Assembly (NCBI RefSeq): GCF_030232585.1
Contig: NZ_JASPJX010000008.1
Location: 52,566-116,565 of the forward strand
Direction: 5' to 3'
DNA: 64,000 bases
DNA from: Corynebacterium sp. MSK008
GTDB taxonomy: Bacteria > Actinomycetota > Actinomycetes > Mycobacteriales > Mycobacteriaceae
Shown: piece after piece, positions 27,089 to 35,699 of the stretch
Layout: each line of letters begins with the position of its first letter
Numbering within the stretch: position 1 is the first letter of the stretch
Translations under genes and position numbers: made by a program
Notes under the pieces: generated by a model
What the model was told of the DNA's origin: nothing
What the model saw: the letters and a program-made list of their open reading frames with translations, nothing else
Database searches by the model: none

Positions 27089-27971
27089 ATGGGGGGAATT
27101 CAAAAGAAACGTCAGGCTGAGCTGGATTTGATTAAGAAAGTCGCAGCACAGTGCAAAACCGCAGTAATCACGGGCCCGGCCGCTGCACGGTGGCTTGACC
27201 TTTCCACACACAAATGGGTGACCACGGTAGATCTTGCGATGCCCGGGTCGTCCCGGGCTTGGGGCAAGAAGTACCCGGACAGGATCTACCGCAGTGGCCT
27301 CCTCCGCGCGGCCGAGTTCGTGGAGCACAACGGCATCCGCACCGCGACAGCGATACGAGCCATGTTCGACTCGTTCCGCTACTACAGCCCGATCGAGGCG
27401 CTGGTGCAGATCGAGTCCGCACGCTTCAAGCACGAACACCTCACCGTCGAGTACCTGCTGGAAAAGACCGAAACGCTCACTCAGGCCCGCGGCATCAAGG
27501 CCTTCCGTGAGCTGATCTGCTACTCCGCCGACACGTCCGCGAGCGCGTTGGAGACCATTGTGCGCGATGCGATTTTGCGCGCGATCGCGGAGGGCCGCCT
27601 CACGGGGGGTGGAGACCATCGAGTTCCAGGTGGGGTTCCGCATCACCGAAGCGGATGGTTGGCCCACTGTCGCCTGGGCGGACGTGCTCATCAACGGGTT
27701 TGTTGTGCTCGAGGCGGACGGGCTGGAGAAGAACAGCGGGGTGTTCGGGGATGCAGCAGAAGCTTTACGACGGGAACGCCACCGCGAAACCCAACTCCAG
27801 AATCAAGGCGCCGTGGTGCGCAGGGTGGGGTGGGATAACGCGCGCACCGACGGGTTCATCGCGGAAATCCAGACCGCCATTGACCAGCGCCCGGGGGCGC
27901 ACCAGCTACCCAGCCGGATTGAGACGCCGTACCGAACGTGGCTCGCGGACCTAGAGAAGCAGGCGAGCTAG
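27089..27971 (+). pseudogene. DUF559/AbiEi-like protein, frameshifted at a G6 run
   Basis: The N-terminal part from ATG 27089 has T-G-P-A-A-A-R-W-L-D-L and W-V-T-T-V-D-L, the opening seen in corynebacterial proteins of a nuclease-like family with an AbiEi-type N-domain. The C-terminal part, in another frame, holds W-A-D-V-L-I-N-G-F-V-V-L-E-A-D-G and Q-L-Q-N-Q-G-A-V-V-R-R-V-G-W, resembling the DUF559 (Vsr-like, PD-(D/E)XK) core with D and E-x-D. The frames meet at six G residues (27604-27609), where one surplus base explains the break. The 3' end overlaps the HAD gene stop by 4 bases. The function of the intact family is unproven. Confidence 0.65.
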
Positions 27972-28807
27972 AACCAGCGCTCGAGTACGCGTGCGACGCC
28001 GTATTCGTTGTTGGTGGCGGTGACGTGGTCGGCGGCGTCGTGAAGCATGGGCGTGGCGTTGGCCATGGCCACCCCGCGGCCAGCCCAGCGCAGAAGCTCG
28101 AGGTCGTTGGGCATGTCGCCGAACGCGATGGCGTCGGCGGCGGTGACGCCGTAGCGCTCGGCGAGGTAGCGCGCGCCGGCGGCCTTGTTCACGCCGGGGC
28201 GGGAGACCTCGATCAGCCCTTCATCCATGGAGTAGGTCACGTGCGCCAGCTCCGGGTCTACCTCGGGCGCGATGAGCTCGTACATCTGCGCCGAGGTCAT
28301 GGATGAGCAGCGCACCAGCAGTTTCGCGGCAGGCTGGCTGATCAACGTCTGGGTGTCGGTGATGCCGAATTGGCTGTCCCACGCGTCCCGGTTGTACTCG
28401 GGGGTGATGATGAAGCATTCCTCTTCCGGGTCGAGCGCGGACGAGCCGACGCGCTCGACGCCGTAACCGTGCGGCACCCCGTCGAGGACGCGCTCTGTCA
28501 CCTCGACGACCTCTGCCATCGCGGACGGTGCGAGCTCGAAGGCGTGCAGCACGCGGTCTGAAGCGGGGTCGTAGACCACCGCCCCGTTGGCGCACACGCA
28601 CACCGGCGAAAGCGGGAGCTGCTCCAGCACGGGGAGGAGCCAACGGTGCGGGCGGCCCGTGGCCAGGCCGAAGTGGGCGCCGGATTCGACTGCCCGCACG
28701 ATCACTGTGCGCAGCCTGTCGGTGACTCGGCCGGCGGAGGTGATGAAAGTGCCGTCGATGTCGGAGATGATTAGGCGGGGGGCGTCACCGGAGGCGTCGA
28801 CAGGCAT
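27968..28807 (-). CDS. HAD-superfamily hydrolase, Cof/IIB type
   Basis: A 279-residue soluble phosphatase. Motif I is D-I-D-G-T-F near the N-terminus, motif II is A-T-G-R-P, and motifs III/IV are G-D-M-P-N-D-L-E-L-L with V-A-M-A-N-A-T. The large middle cap domain is typical of the Cof subfamily, which acts on small sugar phosphates or nucleotides; the substrate is not predictable. The start lies 6 bases after the acyltransferase stop, in a likely serS-acyltransferase-HAD operon. The homologue lies at the same place in mycobacteria (Rv3813c). Confidence 0.85.
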   Translation of the reverse strand: MPVDASGDAPRLIISDIDGTFITSAGRVTDRLRTVIVRAVESGAHFGLATGRPHRWLLPVLEQLPLSPVCVCANGAVVYDPASDRVLHAFELAPSAMAEVVEVTERVLDGVPHGYGVERVGSSALDPEEECFIITPEYNRDAWDSQFGITDTQTLISQPAAKLLVRCSSMTSAQMYELIAPEVDPELAHVTYSMDEGLIEVSRPGVNKAAGARYLAERYGVTAADAIAFGDMPNDLELLRWAGRGVAMANATPMLHDAADHVTATNNEYGVARVLERWF

Positions 28808-28813
28808 TGAGCA

Positions 28814-29647
28814 TCAACCCTTCCTGCGCTGCTTCTTCGCTTCGCGCTCGGCGCGCTCCTTCGCGTAGAGCTCCTCTGCCTCTTCCAGCGTGGGCGCGGT
28901 GCCGCCCAAGGCCCTCGGCATCCATGCCTCGCCCGTGCCGTCAGAGAAGCGGGTGGAGTATTCGGACCGTGATGCGTCGAGAAGCAACTGCATCTGGCGC
29001 TTCAGCTCGGCAGTGTCCGCCTCGGCGTCGCCGGTGAGGGCGACGGGCTCGCCGTAGCGCACGATAACCGGAACGTTGCGGAAGTGTTTCGGCAGGTCCT
29101 TGGTCCAAATGCGCTGCGAACCCCAGATCGCGCACGGCACCAGAGGCACGCCGGCCTGGTGGGCGATGCGGGCGGCGCCGGTTTTGAAGTTGGCCAGCTC
29201 GAACGACCTCGAGATGGTGGCCTCGGGGAAGATGCCCACGAGGTTGCCTTCGCGCAGCATCTCCACCGCCGGTGCGATGGAGGCACCGCCGCGGGCCCGG
29301 TCCACCGGCACATGCTTCATCAGCTTGAGCAGCCACCCCAGCACGGGCACGTCGAAAACGGATTTTTTGGCCATGAACCGCACGAGCCGCTCGCCGTGCA
29401 GGTAGGGGCCGGTGCCGAGCATGATGAAGTCGGCGTAGCCGGTGTGGTTGCCAGCCAGTATCGCGCCGCCGTTCGCCGGGATGTTTTCCGCGCCGATGAC
29501 CGTGACCTCGATTTTCGCTGCGCGCATGAGGCGCCGGGCGAAGCCGACGAGGCCCTGGTAGAACTTCTCCACGGCTTCGTCGCGGTTGGCGGCGATGCCT
29601 TCGTAGAGCCGCGGGACCGTAAAGCCGCGGTATCGGCGCATATCCAT
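28814..29647 (-). CDS. 1-acyl-sn-glycerol-3-phosphate acyltransferase family protein (PlsC-like)
   Basis: A 277-residue membrane-associated acyltransferase. Motif I is N-H-T-G-Y-A-D (HX4D), motif III is F-P-E-A-T, and the proline motif V-P-L-V-P-C-A follows. It probably acylates lysophosphatidate or a related glycolipid. ATG 29647 overlaps the serS stop (TAATG), so translation is coupled; ATG 29641 is an alternative. Mycobacteria have one to three paralogues here beside serS. Confidence 0.87.
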   Translation of the reverse strand: MDMRRYRGFTVPRLYEGIAANRDEAVEKFYQGLVGFARRLMRAAKIEVTVIGAENIPANGGAILAGNHTGYADFIMLGTGPYLHGERLVRFMAKKSVFDVPVLGWLLKLMKHVPVDRARGGASIAPAVEMLREGNLVGIFPEATISRSFELANFKTGAARIAHQAGVPLVPCAIWGSQRIWTKDLPKHFRNVPVIVRYGEPVALTGDAEADTAELKRQMQLLLDASRSEYSTRFSDGTGEAWMPRALGGTAPTLEEAEELYAKERAEREAKKQRRKG

Positions 29648-30900
29648 TACGGCGTGAGCACTTCCTTGCCCACCCACGGGCGCAGCGCTTCGGGCACGCG
29701 CACGGAACCGTCTGCCTGCTGGTTGTTTTCCAGGATGGCAACCAGCCAGCGGGTGGTTGCCAGGGTGCCGTTGAGGGTGGCGGCGATCTGGGTCTTTCCG
29801 TCGGCGTCGCGGTAGCGGGTGTGCAGGCGGCGAGCCTGGAAGGTGGTGCAGTTGGAGGTTGAGGTCAGCTCGCGGTACGTGCCTTGCGACGGCACCCACG
29901 CCTCCGTGTCGAACTTACGGGCGGCGGAGGAGCCGAGGTCGCCTGCCGCGACATCGATGATGCGGTAGGGCACCTCCACGGCGGCGAGCATGTCGCGCTC
30001 CAGGCCGAGCAGCTTCTGGTGCATCTCCTCGGCGTCCTCGGGCTTGCAATAGGCGAACATTTCCAGCTTGTCGAACTGGTGGACGCGCAGGATGCCCTTG
30101 GTGTCCTTGCCATAGGAGCCGGCCTCGCGGCGGAAGCAGGAAGACCAGCCGGCGTAGAGCAGCGGGCCGTCCGACAGGTCGATGATCTCGTCCTGGTGCA
30201 GGCCGGCAAGCGCGACCTCGGAGGTGCCCACCAGGTACATGTCGTCGCGCTCGAGGTAGTAGATCTCCTCGTCGTGCGCGTCCAAGAAGCCGGTGCCCTG
30301 CATGACGTCGGGGCGCACCAGCACCGGCGGGACCATGAGCGTGAAGCCGGCCTCACGCGCCTTCTGGGCGGCGAGCATGAGCATGCCCAGCTGCAGCCAG
30401 GCACCGTCGCCCGCCAGGTAGTAGAAGCGCGCGCCGCCGACCTTGGTGCCGCGCTTCATGTCGATGATGCCGAGCGGCTCGGCCAAGTCCAGGTGGTCTT
30501 TGACCTCGAAGTCGAACTCGGGCACCTCGCCGACGTGCTCGAGGACCACGAAGTCCTCCTCGCCGCCGGCCGGGGCGCCCTCGATGATGTTGGCGATGGA
30601 GTACTGCAGCTTCTCCAGTTTCTCCTGCGCCGCAGCCTCCGCCGCTTGGGCCTCCTTGACGCGGGCCTTGAGCTCGTTGGAGCCTTCCAGCAGCGCCGGG
30701 CGGTCCTCGGGGGCGGCCTGGCCGATCTTCTTGCCAAACGCCTTCTGTTCCGAGCGCAGCTCGTCGGCGGTCTGGATGGCGGAGCGGCGGGCTTCGTCGG
30801 CGGCCAGCAGCTCGTCTACAAGCGCAGGGTCTTCGCCGCGGGCTCGCTGGGACTCGCGGACGGCCTCGGGGTTTTCGCGCACACGCTTCAGATCAATCAC
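29647..30900 (-). CDS. serS: Seryl-tRNA synthetase
   Basis: Class II aminoacyl-tRNA synthetase of 417 residues. The N-terminal 100 residues are a charged coiled-coil arm for the tRNA(Ser) long variable arm. Motif 2 reads F-R-R-E-A-G-S-Y-G and motif 3 includes [12 protein letters not shown] and, near the end, [10 protein letters not shown]. Start ATG 30900 gives the standard M-I-D-L-K opening. It is the first gene of a likely operon with the acyltransferase and HAD genes. Confidence 0.97.
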   Translation of the reverse strand: MIDLKRVRENPEAVRESQRARGEDPALVDELLAADEARRSAIQTADELRSEQKAFGKKIGQAAPEDRPALLEGSNELKARVKEAQAAEAAAQEKLEKLQYSIANIIEGAPAGGEEDFVVLEHVGEVPEFDFEVKDHLDLAEPLGIIDMKRGTKVGGARFYYLAGDGAWLQLGMLMLAAQKAREAGFTLMVPPVLVRPDVMQGTGFLDAHDEEIYYLERDDMYLVGTSEVALAGLHQDEIIDLSDGPLLYAGWSSCFRREAGSYGKDTKGILRVHQFDKLEMFAYCKPEDAEEMHQKLLGLERDMLAAVEVPYRIIDVAAGDLGSSAARKFDTEAWVPSQGTYRELTSTSNCTTFQARRLHTRYRDADGKTQIAATLNGTLATTRWLVAILENNQQADGSVRVPEALRPWVGKEVLTP

Positions 30901-30980
30901 GCTTGTTCACCTTACATTGTCTACCGGCGCAACAACGGCACAACGACGTCCGGTCATAACCAGTGCGCTAGGGTGGGCAT

Positions 30981-31709
30981 ATGACTCTCCCGATCGCAGA
31001 CGGCCCTGTGCCCAAGCACGAGCAGCTCCGCTCGCTTCTAGAGTCCCGCATTGCCGCGGAGTTCTCCCCCGGCGACCCGCTGCCGGGCGAGCGCGCGCTG
31101 GAGGAGGAGTACGGCGTCTCCCGCATCACGGTGCGCCGCGCGATCGGGGATTTGGTGGCGGCGGGCCGGTTGCGCCGCGTGCGCGGCAAGGGCACGTTCG
31201 TCGCCCCGGCGCCGTTGGTGTCGCGCCTGCACTTGGCGAGTTTCTCGGATGAGATGCGGGCGCAGCGCGTGGAGGCGTCGTCACGCATCTTGCTGTGCGA
31301 ACGCACCACCCCGCCGGAAGAGGTCGCGCAGTTTTTCGGCACCGCCCCCACTGCCACGCACATCCGTTTGCGCAGGCTGAGGCTTGGCGACGGCGAACCG
31401 TACGCCGTCGACGACGCCTGGTACAACGCCACGCTGGTGCCGGACTTGTTGGAAAACGACGTGTACCACTCCGTGTACACCCTGTTGGACAAGCATTACG
31501 GCCTGGGGGTCACAGAAGCGGAGCAGACCGTCACCGCGGTCACAGCCGGGCCGGACAACGCCCCGCTGTTGGACGTACAGCCGGACACGGCCTTGCTGCA
31601 CATCGTGCGTTATGCCCGGTCAGGGACGCACAACGTGGAGTTTTGTTCCTCGGTGTACCGCACGGACCGCTACCGGCTGACTACTCGGGTAGCGCGAGAA
31701 GTGGAATAA
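30981..31709 (+). CDS. farR: GntR-family regulator, HutC/FarR subfamily
   Basis: A 242-residue regulator. Residues 10-75 form the GntR winged helix (P-L-P-G-E-R-A-L-E-E-E-Y-G-V-S-R-I-T-V-R-R-A with the wing G-K-G-T-F-V). Residues 90-235 form the UTRA ligand domain (L-R-L-G-D-G-E-P-Y, E-F-C-S-S-V-Y-R-T-D-R-Y). C. glutamicum has FarR, a HutC-type regulator affecting amino acid metabolism, next to serS, which is why the symbol is used; the ligand is unknown. It is divergent from serS with an 80-bp gap. Confidence 0.8.
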   Translation: MTLPIADGPVPKHEQLRSLLESRIAAEFSPGDPLPGERALEEEYGVSRITVRRAIGDLVAAGRLRRVRGKGTFVAPAPLVSRLHLASFSDEMRAQRVEASSRILLCERTTPPEEVAQFFGTAPTATHIRLRRLRLGDGEPYAVDDAWYNATLVPDLLENDVYHSVYTLLDKHYGLGVTEAEQTVTAVTAGPDNAPLLDVQPDTALLHIVRYARSGTHNVEFCSSVYRTDRYRLTTRVAREVE

Positions 31710-31718
31710 TGGGCCGCC

Positions 31719-32801
31719 ATGGCTTCGAAACAGAGCGCGCTGCGTTCCTTTATCATCGCCGCGCTGGCGGGCGCCGTCGGCGCGGGCACGTACACGCTCG
31801 CCGCAGGCACCTCGGAGACTGAACCCGGGGACCAGGCCTCCTCCACCACCGCCAGTTCCACCGCCTCGCCGGATCAGGCCGCGTCGTTTACCACCGCCGA
31901 CGCCGGAGCCTGCCTGACGTGGCAGGTGGCCGAGGACGGCACGATCACCGGCTTCGAGCAGGCGGACTGCGAGGGCGAGCACCGCTTCGAGGTGTCCCTG
32001 CGCCAAGACCTGGCCACCTACCCCACCTCCGAGTTCGGCCCGGAGGCACCGATGCCGAACCCGACGCGCCAGGCCCAGCTGCGCGAGGAGCTGTGCGGCG
32101 CCGGCACGCTGCGCTACCTGGGTGGCAAGTACGACCCAAACGGCCGCTACTCCATCGCCCCGATCCTGCCGCCGGCGGACGCGTGGGCCCGCGGGGACCG
32201 CACAATGCTGTGCGGCCTGCAGGAGACCAACCGCGCCGGCGAGCCGCTTTTGACCTCGGGGCGCGTGGAGGACCAGGATCAGGCCCGCGTGTTTGAGGCG
32301 GGCGAGTGCGTGGCCATCGACGCGTCCAACACGTTGACCGCGGTGAAGTGCGCGGACCCGCACCAGCTGGAGATCACCAGCCAGGTTTCGCTGGAGGAAG
32401 TCTTCCCGGAGCACACCCCTGCTGTTGAGGAGCAGGACAAGTACCTCCAGGACGTGTGCACCCAGGCCGCGCAGGATTACATGGGCAGCGAGGAAAACCT
32501 CTACCAGATCGCGCTGCGCCCGTTCTGGACCACCCAGACCCCCGCCGCGTGGGAAGGCGGCTCCCGCAGCGTGAACTGCGCACTGATGTTCTCGCGCCCG
32601 GAGGGCGGTTTTGCCAACCTCACGGGTTCCGCGACGCAGGGCCGTGAGCATTTGCGTATCGACGACGCTCCGCCCCCCGAGCGCCCTCAGCGCCGCCCCC
32701 TGCGGGAACAGCAGGCCCCGGCGGCGCCCGCCCCCGCCGCAGGCGCGCAGGACCCCGCAGCTGGCGCAGTACAGGCTCCAGCCCAGGCACCGGTGCAGTA
32801 G
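31719..32801 (+). CDS. Septum-formation family membrane-anchored protein
   Basis: A 360-residue protein with one N-terminal hydrophobic segment (about residues 8-28) and a Ser/Thr-rich spacer. Two repeated extracytoplasmic domains follow, each with paired cysteines (G-A-C-L-T-W, A-D-C-E-G-E-H-R-F-E-V; G-E-C-V-A-I, V-K-C-A-D-P-H-Q-L-E). The C-E/D-x-x-H pattern is typical of the actinobacterial septum-formation family (Rv3835-like). The last 50 residues are Pro/Ala/Gln-rich. It starts 9 bp after the GntR stop, and the next gene follows by 3 bp, matching the Rv3835-Rv3836 pair. Confidence 0.78.
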   Translation: MASKQSALRSFIIAALAGAVGAGTYTLAAGTSETEPGDQASSTTASSTASPDQAASFTTADAGACLTWQVAEDGTITGFEQADCEGEHRFEVSLRQDLATYPTSEFGPEAPMPNPTRQAQLREELCGAGTLRYLGGKYDPNGRYSIAPILPPADAWARGDRTMLCGLQETNRAGEPLLTSGRVEDQDQARVFEAGECVAIDASNTLTAVKCADPHQLEITSQVSLEEVFPEHTPAVEEQDKYLQDVCTQAAQDYMGSEENLYQIALRPFWTTQTPAAWEGGSRSVNCALMFSRPEGGFANLTGSATQGREHLRIDDAPPPERPQRRPLREQQAPAAPAPAAGAQDPAAGAVQAPAQAPVQ

Positions 32802-32804
32802 CCC

Positions 32805-33152
32805 ATGCTCCCGGTCAGCGATGAGGCGTTCGAGGAGATGATCAACGACGCGTTGGACACCATCCCGGACAACTTCGCCCAGCACATGACAAACATGGTG
32901 ATCCTGGCGCGGGATTACAACCCGGACAATCCGACCCTGCTGGGCCTGTTCGAGGGTGTGCCGCTGACGGAGCAGCACTCGAACCATTCCGGGTTCTTAC
33001 CGGACGCGGTGTTCGTGTACAAAAACGCCCTCGAGGCGATCTGCGCGGATGAGGAGCAACTACGCCACGAGGTGAAGGTGACCGTGCTGCACGAGGTGGG
33101 CCACTACTTCGGGTTGGAGGAGCACGAGCTCCACGCCCTCGGCTGGGGCTAG
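32805..33152 (+). CDS. Metallopeptidase-family protein (minimal zincin fold)
   Basis: A 115-residue protein with a zinc motif H-E-V-G-H-Y-F-G-L near the C-terminus, preceded by V-K-V-T-V-L. The opening V-S-D-E-A-F-E-E-M-I-N-D-A-L-D-T-I-P matches the small bacterial zincin family (Rv3836 type), whose substrates are not established. It starts 3 bp after the septum-formation gene, so the two are probably one transcript. Confidence 0.85.
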   Translation: MLPVSDEAFEEMINDALDTIPDNFAQHMTNMVILARDYNPDNPTLLGLFEGVPLTEQHSNHSGFLPDAVFVYKNALEAICADEEQLRHEVKVTVLHEVGHYFGLEEHELHALGWG

Positions 33153-33167
33153 AGCCCGCTCACCGGA

Positions 33168-33995
33168 CTAGCGCACCGCGCGAGGCCACGTGCCCAGCTG
33201 CCGCATCGCGGTGGTGTGCGCGGCGCAGGCTTCCAGCGCCGCCGCCACCGCCGCGTCGCTGGCGTGTCCTGCCAGGTCCACGAAGAAGTCGTAGGTGTTC
33301 GGCTCCTCGCGCGTGGGCCGCGACTCGATGCGCGTCATGTCCACCCCGCGCGCGGCGAACTCCTGCAGTACGCGTACAAGGGAGCCGGGCTCGTTCTTGA
33401 TGCGGAAGACAATTGCGGTGCGGTCGTTGCCGGTGGGTTCCGGCAGGGCAGGTCGCTTTGCGACGAGCACGAACCTCGTCCGCGCCGTCTCCGCGTCAGC
33501 GACACCGCGGGCGTGCACTTTCAGCCCGTGCAGCGTCGCCGCACGCTCCGGGGCGACGGCCACGTCGGCGTCGCCGTCGGCCACCATCTTCGCCGCGGCG
33601 GCATTGGAGGGGGCGGGGATGAACTCCGCGCGCGGCGCGTGTGTTGCCACCCAGCGCTTGACTTGTTGGTGGGCGACGGGGTGGGTGGCGAGCCGGAGGG
33701 CGTCGCCAAGCGTGTGCCCCTGCCTGGTCATCACGGCGAACGCGATGGCGAGCTCGGTCTCCCCCACGATGCGCGCGTTTTCAGCGGCGGCGAGCGCGTC
33801 CATGGTGGTGGTCACCGCGCCGTCGATGGAGTTCTCGATGGCGCACACCGCGTACTCCGCCTCGCCCGCGTCTAAGGCGGCCAGCGCCGCGGCCGGCGAC
33901 TCCACGGGCACGTACTGCGCGCCCTCGATGCCGAAGCGCAGCGCTGCTTCTTCTGTGAACGTGCCGGCAGGCCCCAGGTAGGCGACGCGGGTCAT
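33168..33995 (-). CDS. pheA: Prephenate dehydratase
   Basis: Converts prephenate to phenylpyruvate in phenylalanine synthesis. The 275-residue protein has the PDT domain (Y-L-G-P-A-G-T-F-T-E-E-A, E-N-S-I-D-G-A-V, T-R-F) and a C-terminal ACT domain (N-E-P-G-S-L, then I-E-S-R-P-T), the phenylalanine feedback site. There is no chorismate mutase domain, as is usual in actinobacteria. ATG 33995 has GGTGAGAG five bases upstream; the frame extends to 34022 without a better site. Confidence 0.95.
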   Translation of the reverse strand: MTRVAYLGPAGTFTEEAALRFGIEGAQYVPVESPAAALAALDAGEAEYAVCAIENSIDGAVTTTMDALAAAENARIVGETELAIAFAVMTRQGHTLGDALRLATHPVAHQQVKRWVATHAPRAEFIPAPSNAAAAKMVADGDADVAVAPERAATLHGLKVHARGVADAETARTRFVLVAKRPALPEPTGNDRTAIVFRIKNEPGSLVRVLQEFAARGVDMTRIESRPTREEPNTYDFFVDLAGHASDAAVAAALEACAAHTTAMRQLGTWPRAVR

Positions 33996-34037
33996 TGGAC
34001 TCTCACCGGATCGCATAGCCACGTTTGTACACGAATG

Positions 34038-34952
34038 TCAGCTGGCAGGTCCGTTTGCCGCCGCGTCCTCCGCGAGGACCGCGTAGGTGATCAGCCAGTG
34101 CGTGGCCATAAAGTTCTGGCCGGTCAGGTGGGGCGAAGCGGCGTCGATAAGCTGCTGTGTGCCCTCCGGCCTATCAATTTCGCGCAGCAACCACGCGCGC
34201 GTGAGCATGAGGCCGATGAGGTGGGCCTGCTGGCCGTCTTCGGGGTCGACGACCCGGATCGGCGCGGTATAGAACTCGAACGCCTCGGGCGAGAGGAAGC
34301 CGTCCAGCCAGGCGGCGTACTCGCCGGGCGGCAGCACGCGGCGCATCAGCGCAGCCTCTGCCAGGCCGTTGGAGACGAAGTCGTGGCCCGAAACTTCCCA
34401 CGCGTGTGGGTAGCCGCGGTCCTGGCCGAACCAGGCGCGGGCGGTGCGCTCCACCTGCTCGCGCAGCATCGACGACGCGTCGTGGATGAGCAGCAGCGCC
34501 AGCGCCGAGTTCGAGTGCACGCCGTGGCGCACCGGCCACTGCTGCGTGCCCAGCCACACGGCGATGTTGCGCTCCAGCTGGGCCTCAAGCGGCCCAAGCG
34601 CGCTCTCCCACCTGGTGCCGCGGCACACCTTGACCAGCTGCATCGCCCACGCCCAGCCGTACGGGCGCTCGTAAAGCGGGTGGGCGCGCAGGTACTCGGC
34701 CTCAGTGGCGATGTTCTCTTTGGTCAGGCGCTCATCGAGAAGGTCGGCGAGCCGGAGGTCGTCGTGAAGCTTGTGCATCTTCACCGCGGTGCAGAGCATG
34801 TGCACGCACGAATGCCAGTCGTAGGAGCCCCAGAACGCTGGGTGCAGCACCCGCGGGTCGGGGTGGCCGGGGCCTGCCTGCTCATGGTGCATGGCGGCGG
34901 GGTACTCCTGGCCAACAACCTGCTCGATAGTGCGCGCCCACGAATCCTGCAT
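34038..34952 (-). CDS. DUF2891-family protein
   Basis: A 304-residue soluble, helix-rich protein. The signature H-P-A-F-W-G-S-Y-D-W-H-S-C-V-H near residue 37 and later R-H-G-V-H-S-N-S-A and S-G-H-D-F-V-S-N match DUF2891, which resembles alpha/alpha-barrel sugar-processing proteins. The histidines and Asp-Trp-His are the best candidates for an active site, but no reaction is known. It lies 42 bases upstream of pheA on the same strand and is divergent from the CPBP gene with only 17 bp between starts. Confidence 0.8.
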   Translation of the reverse strand: MQDSWARTIEQVVGQEYPAAMHHEQAGPGHPDPRVLHPAFWGSYDWHSCVHMLCTAVKMHKLHDDLRLADLLDERLTKENIATEAEYLRAHPLYERPYGWAWAMQLVKVCRGTRWESALGPLEAQLERNIAVWLGTQQWPVRHGVHSNSALALLLIHDASSMLREQVERTARAWFGQDRGYPHAWEVSGHDFVSNGLAEAALMRRVLPPGEYAAWLDGFLSPEAFEFYTAPIRVVDPEDGQQAHLIGLMLTRAWLLREIDRPEGTQQLIDAASPHLTGQNFMATHWLITYAVLAEDAAANGPAS

Positions 34953-34969
34953 GGCGTTAAAGTTAGCGC

Positions 34970-35668
34970 ATGACTCGGCGCCTGAAGCTCGAAATCGTGT
35001 TAGTCCTCGCGGTCACCTTCGGTACCTCGGGGTTGCGGGCGGCGCTTCGACTTGTGGACTCGCTGCTGAAAGCCCCGCTGAACCAGCAGAGCACCACCAT
35101 CCACGACGCGGCCTCGTCGATTCCCTGGCTGGACCTGGCGCTGCAGGCGACCTCCGCGCTGACACTTCTCGCGTGGGGCGGGCTGGCGTGGTTCCTTTTG
35201 GAGGAGCGTTGGCGCTGGCCCCGCTGGTCCGACGCCGCACGCGGGGCCGGGTTCGCGGCGCTGATCGGGCTGCCCGGCCTGGCGTTTTACGTCGCCGCGG
35301 TGCACCTGGGCCTGTCCAAGGTGGTGGTGCCGACCACCGCCGCTGTGCAGATTCCGACCTCGCTTCTATGGTCGTTCGCCAACGGCTTCGGCGAGGAGAT
35401 CGTGGTGGTGATGTATTTGGTCACGCGCCTGAAGCAGTTGGGGTGGAAACCCTGGCAGTTCATCGTGGCCTCGGCGGTGCTGCGGGGGTCCTACCACCTG
35501 TACCAGGGGGTCTCCGCGGGGTTCGGCAACATTGTCATGGGCGTAATTTTTGCCTGGTACTTCCATAAAACTGGCCGGGTGTGGCCGCTGATCCTGGCGC
35601 ACTTTTTCATCGATGCCGTGGCGTTTATCGCCTATCCGCTGCTGGATCTGTCGTGGCTCGGAATCTAA
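34970..35668 (+). CDS. CPBP-family intramembrane protease
   Basis: A 232-residue polytopic protein with about six to seven hydrophobic segments. The CAAX-protease-like motifs are G-E-E-I-V-V-V-M-Y-L-V-T-R-L (the EE pair), F-G-N-I-V-M-G and L-A-H-F-F-I-D. Members process lipidated or membrane proteins or act in bacteriocin immunity; the substrate is unknown. With 17 bp separating it from the divergent DUF2891 start there is hardly room for a leader, so its transcript may be leaderless. Confidence 0.85.
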   Translation: MTRRLKLEIVLVLAVTFGTSGLRAALRLVDSLLKAPLNQQSTTIHDAASSIPWLDLALQATSALTLLAWGGLAWFLLEERWRWPRWSDAARGAGFAALIGLPGLAFYVAAVHLGLSKVVVPTTAAVQIPTSLLWSFANGFGEEIVVVMYLVTRLKQLGWKPWQFIVASAVLRGSYHLYQGVSAGFGNIVMGVIFAWYFHKTGRVWPLILAHFFIDAVAFIAYPLLDLSWLGI

Positions 35669-35699
35669 ACACTTCCGTCACACTGGTTACACTAAGCGC

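Noticed and set aside
31620..32987. 455-codon minus-strand frame
   Set aside because: Antisense to the septum-formation protein and zincin genes, which match known families.
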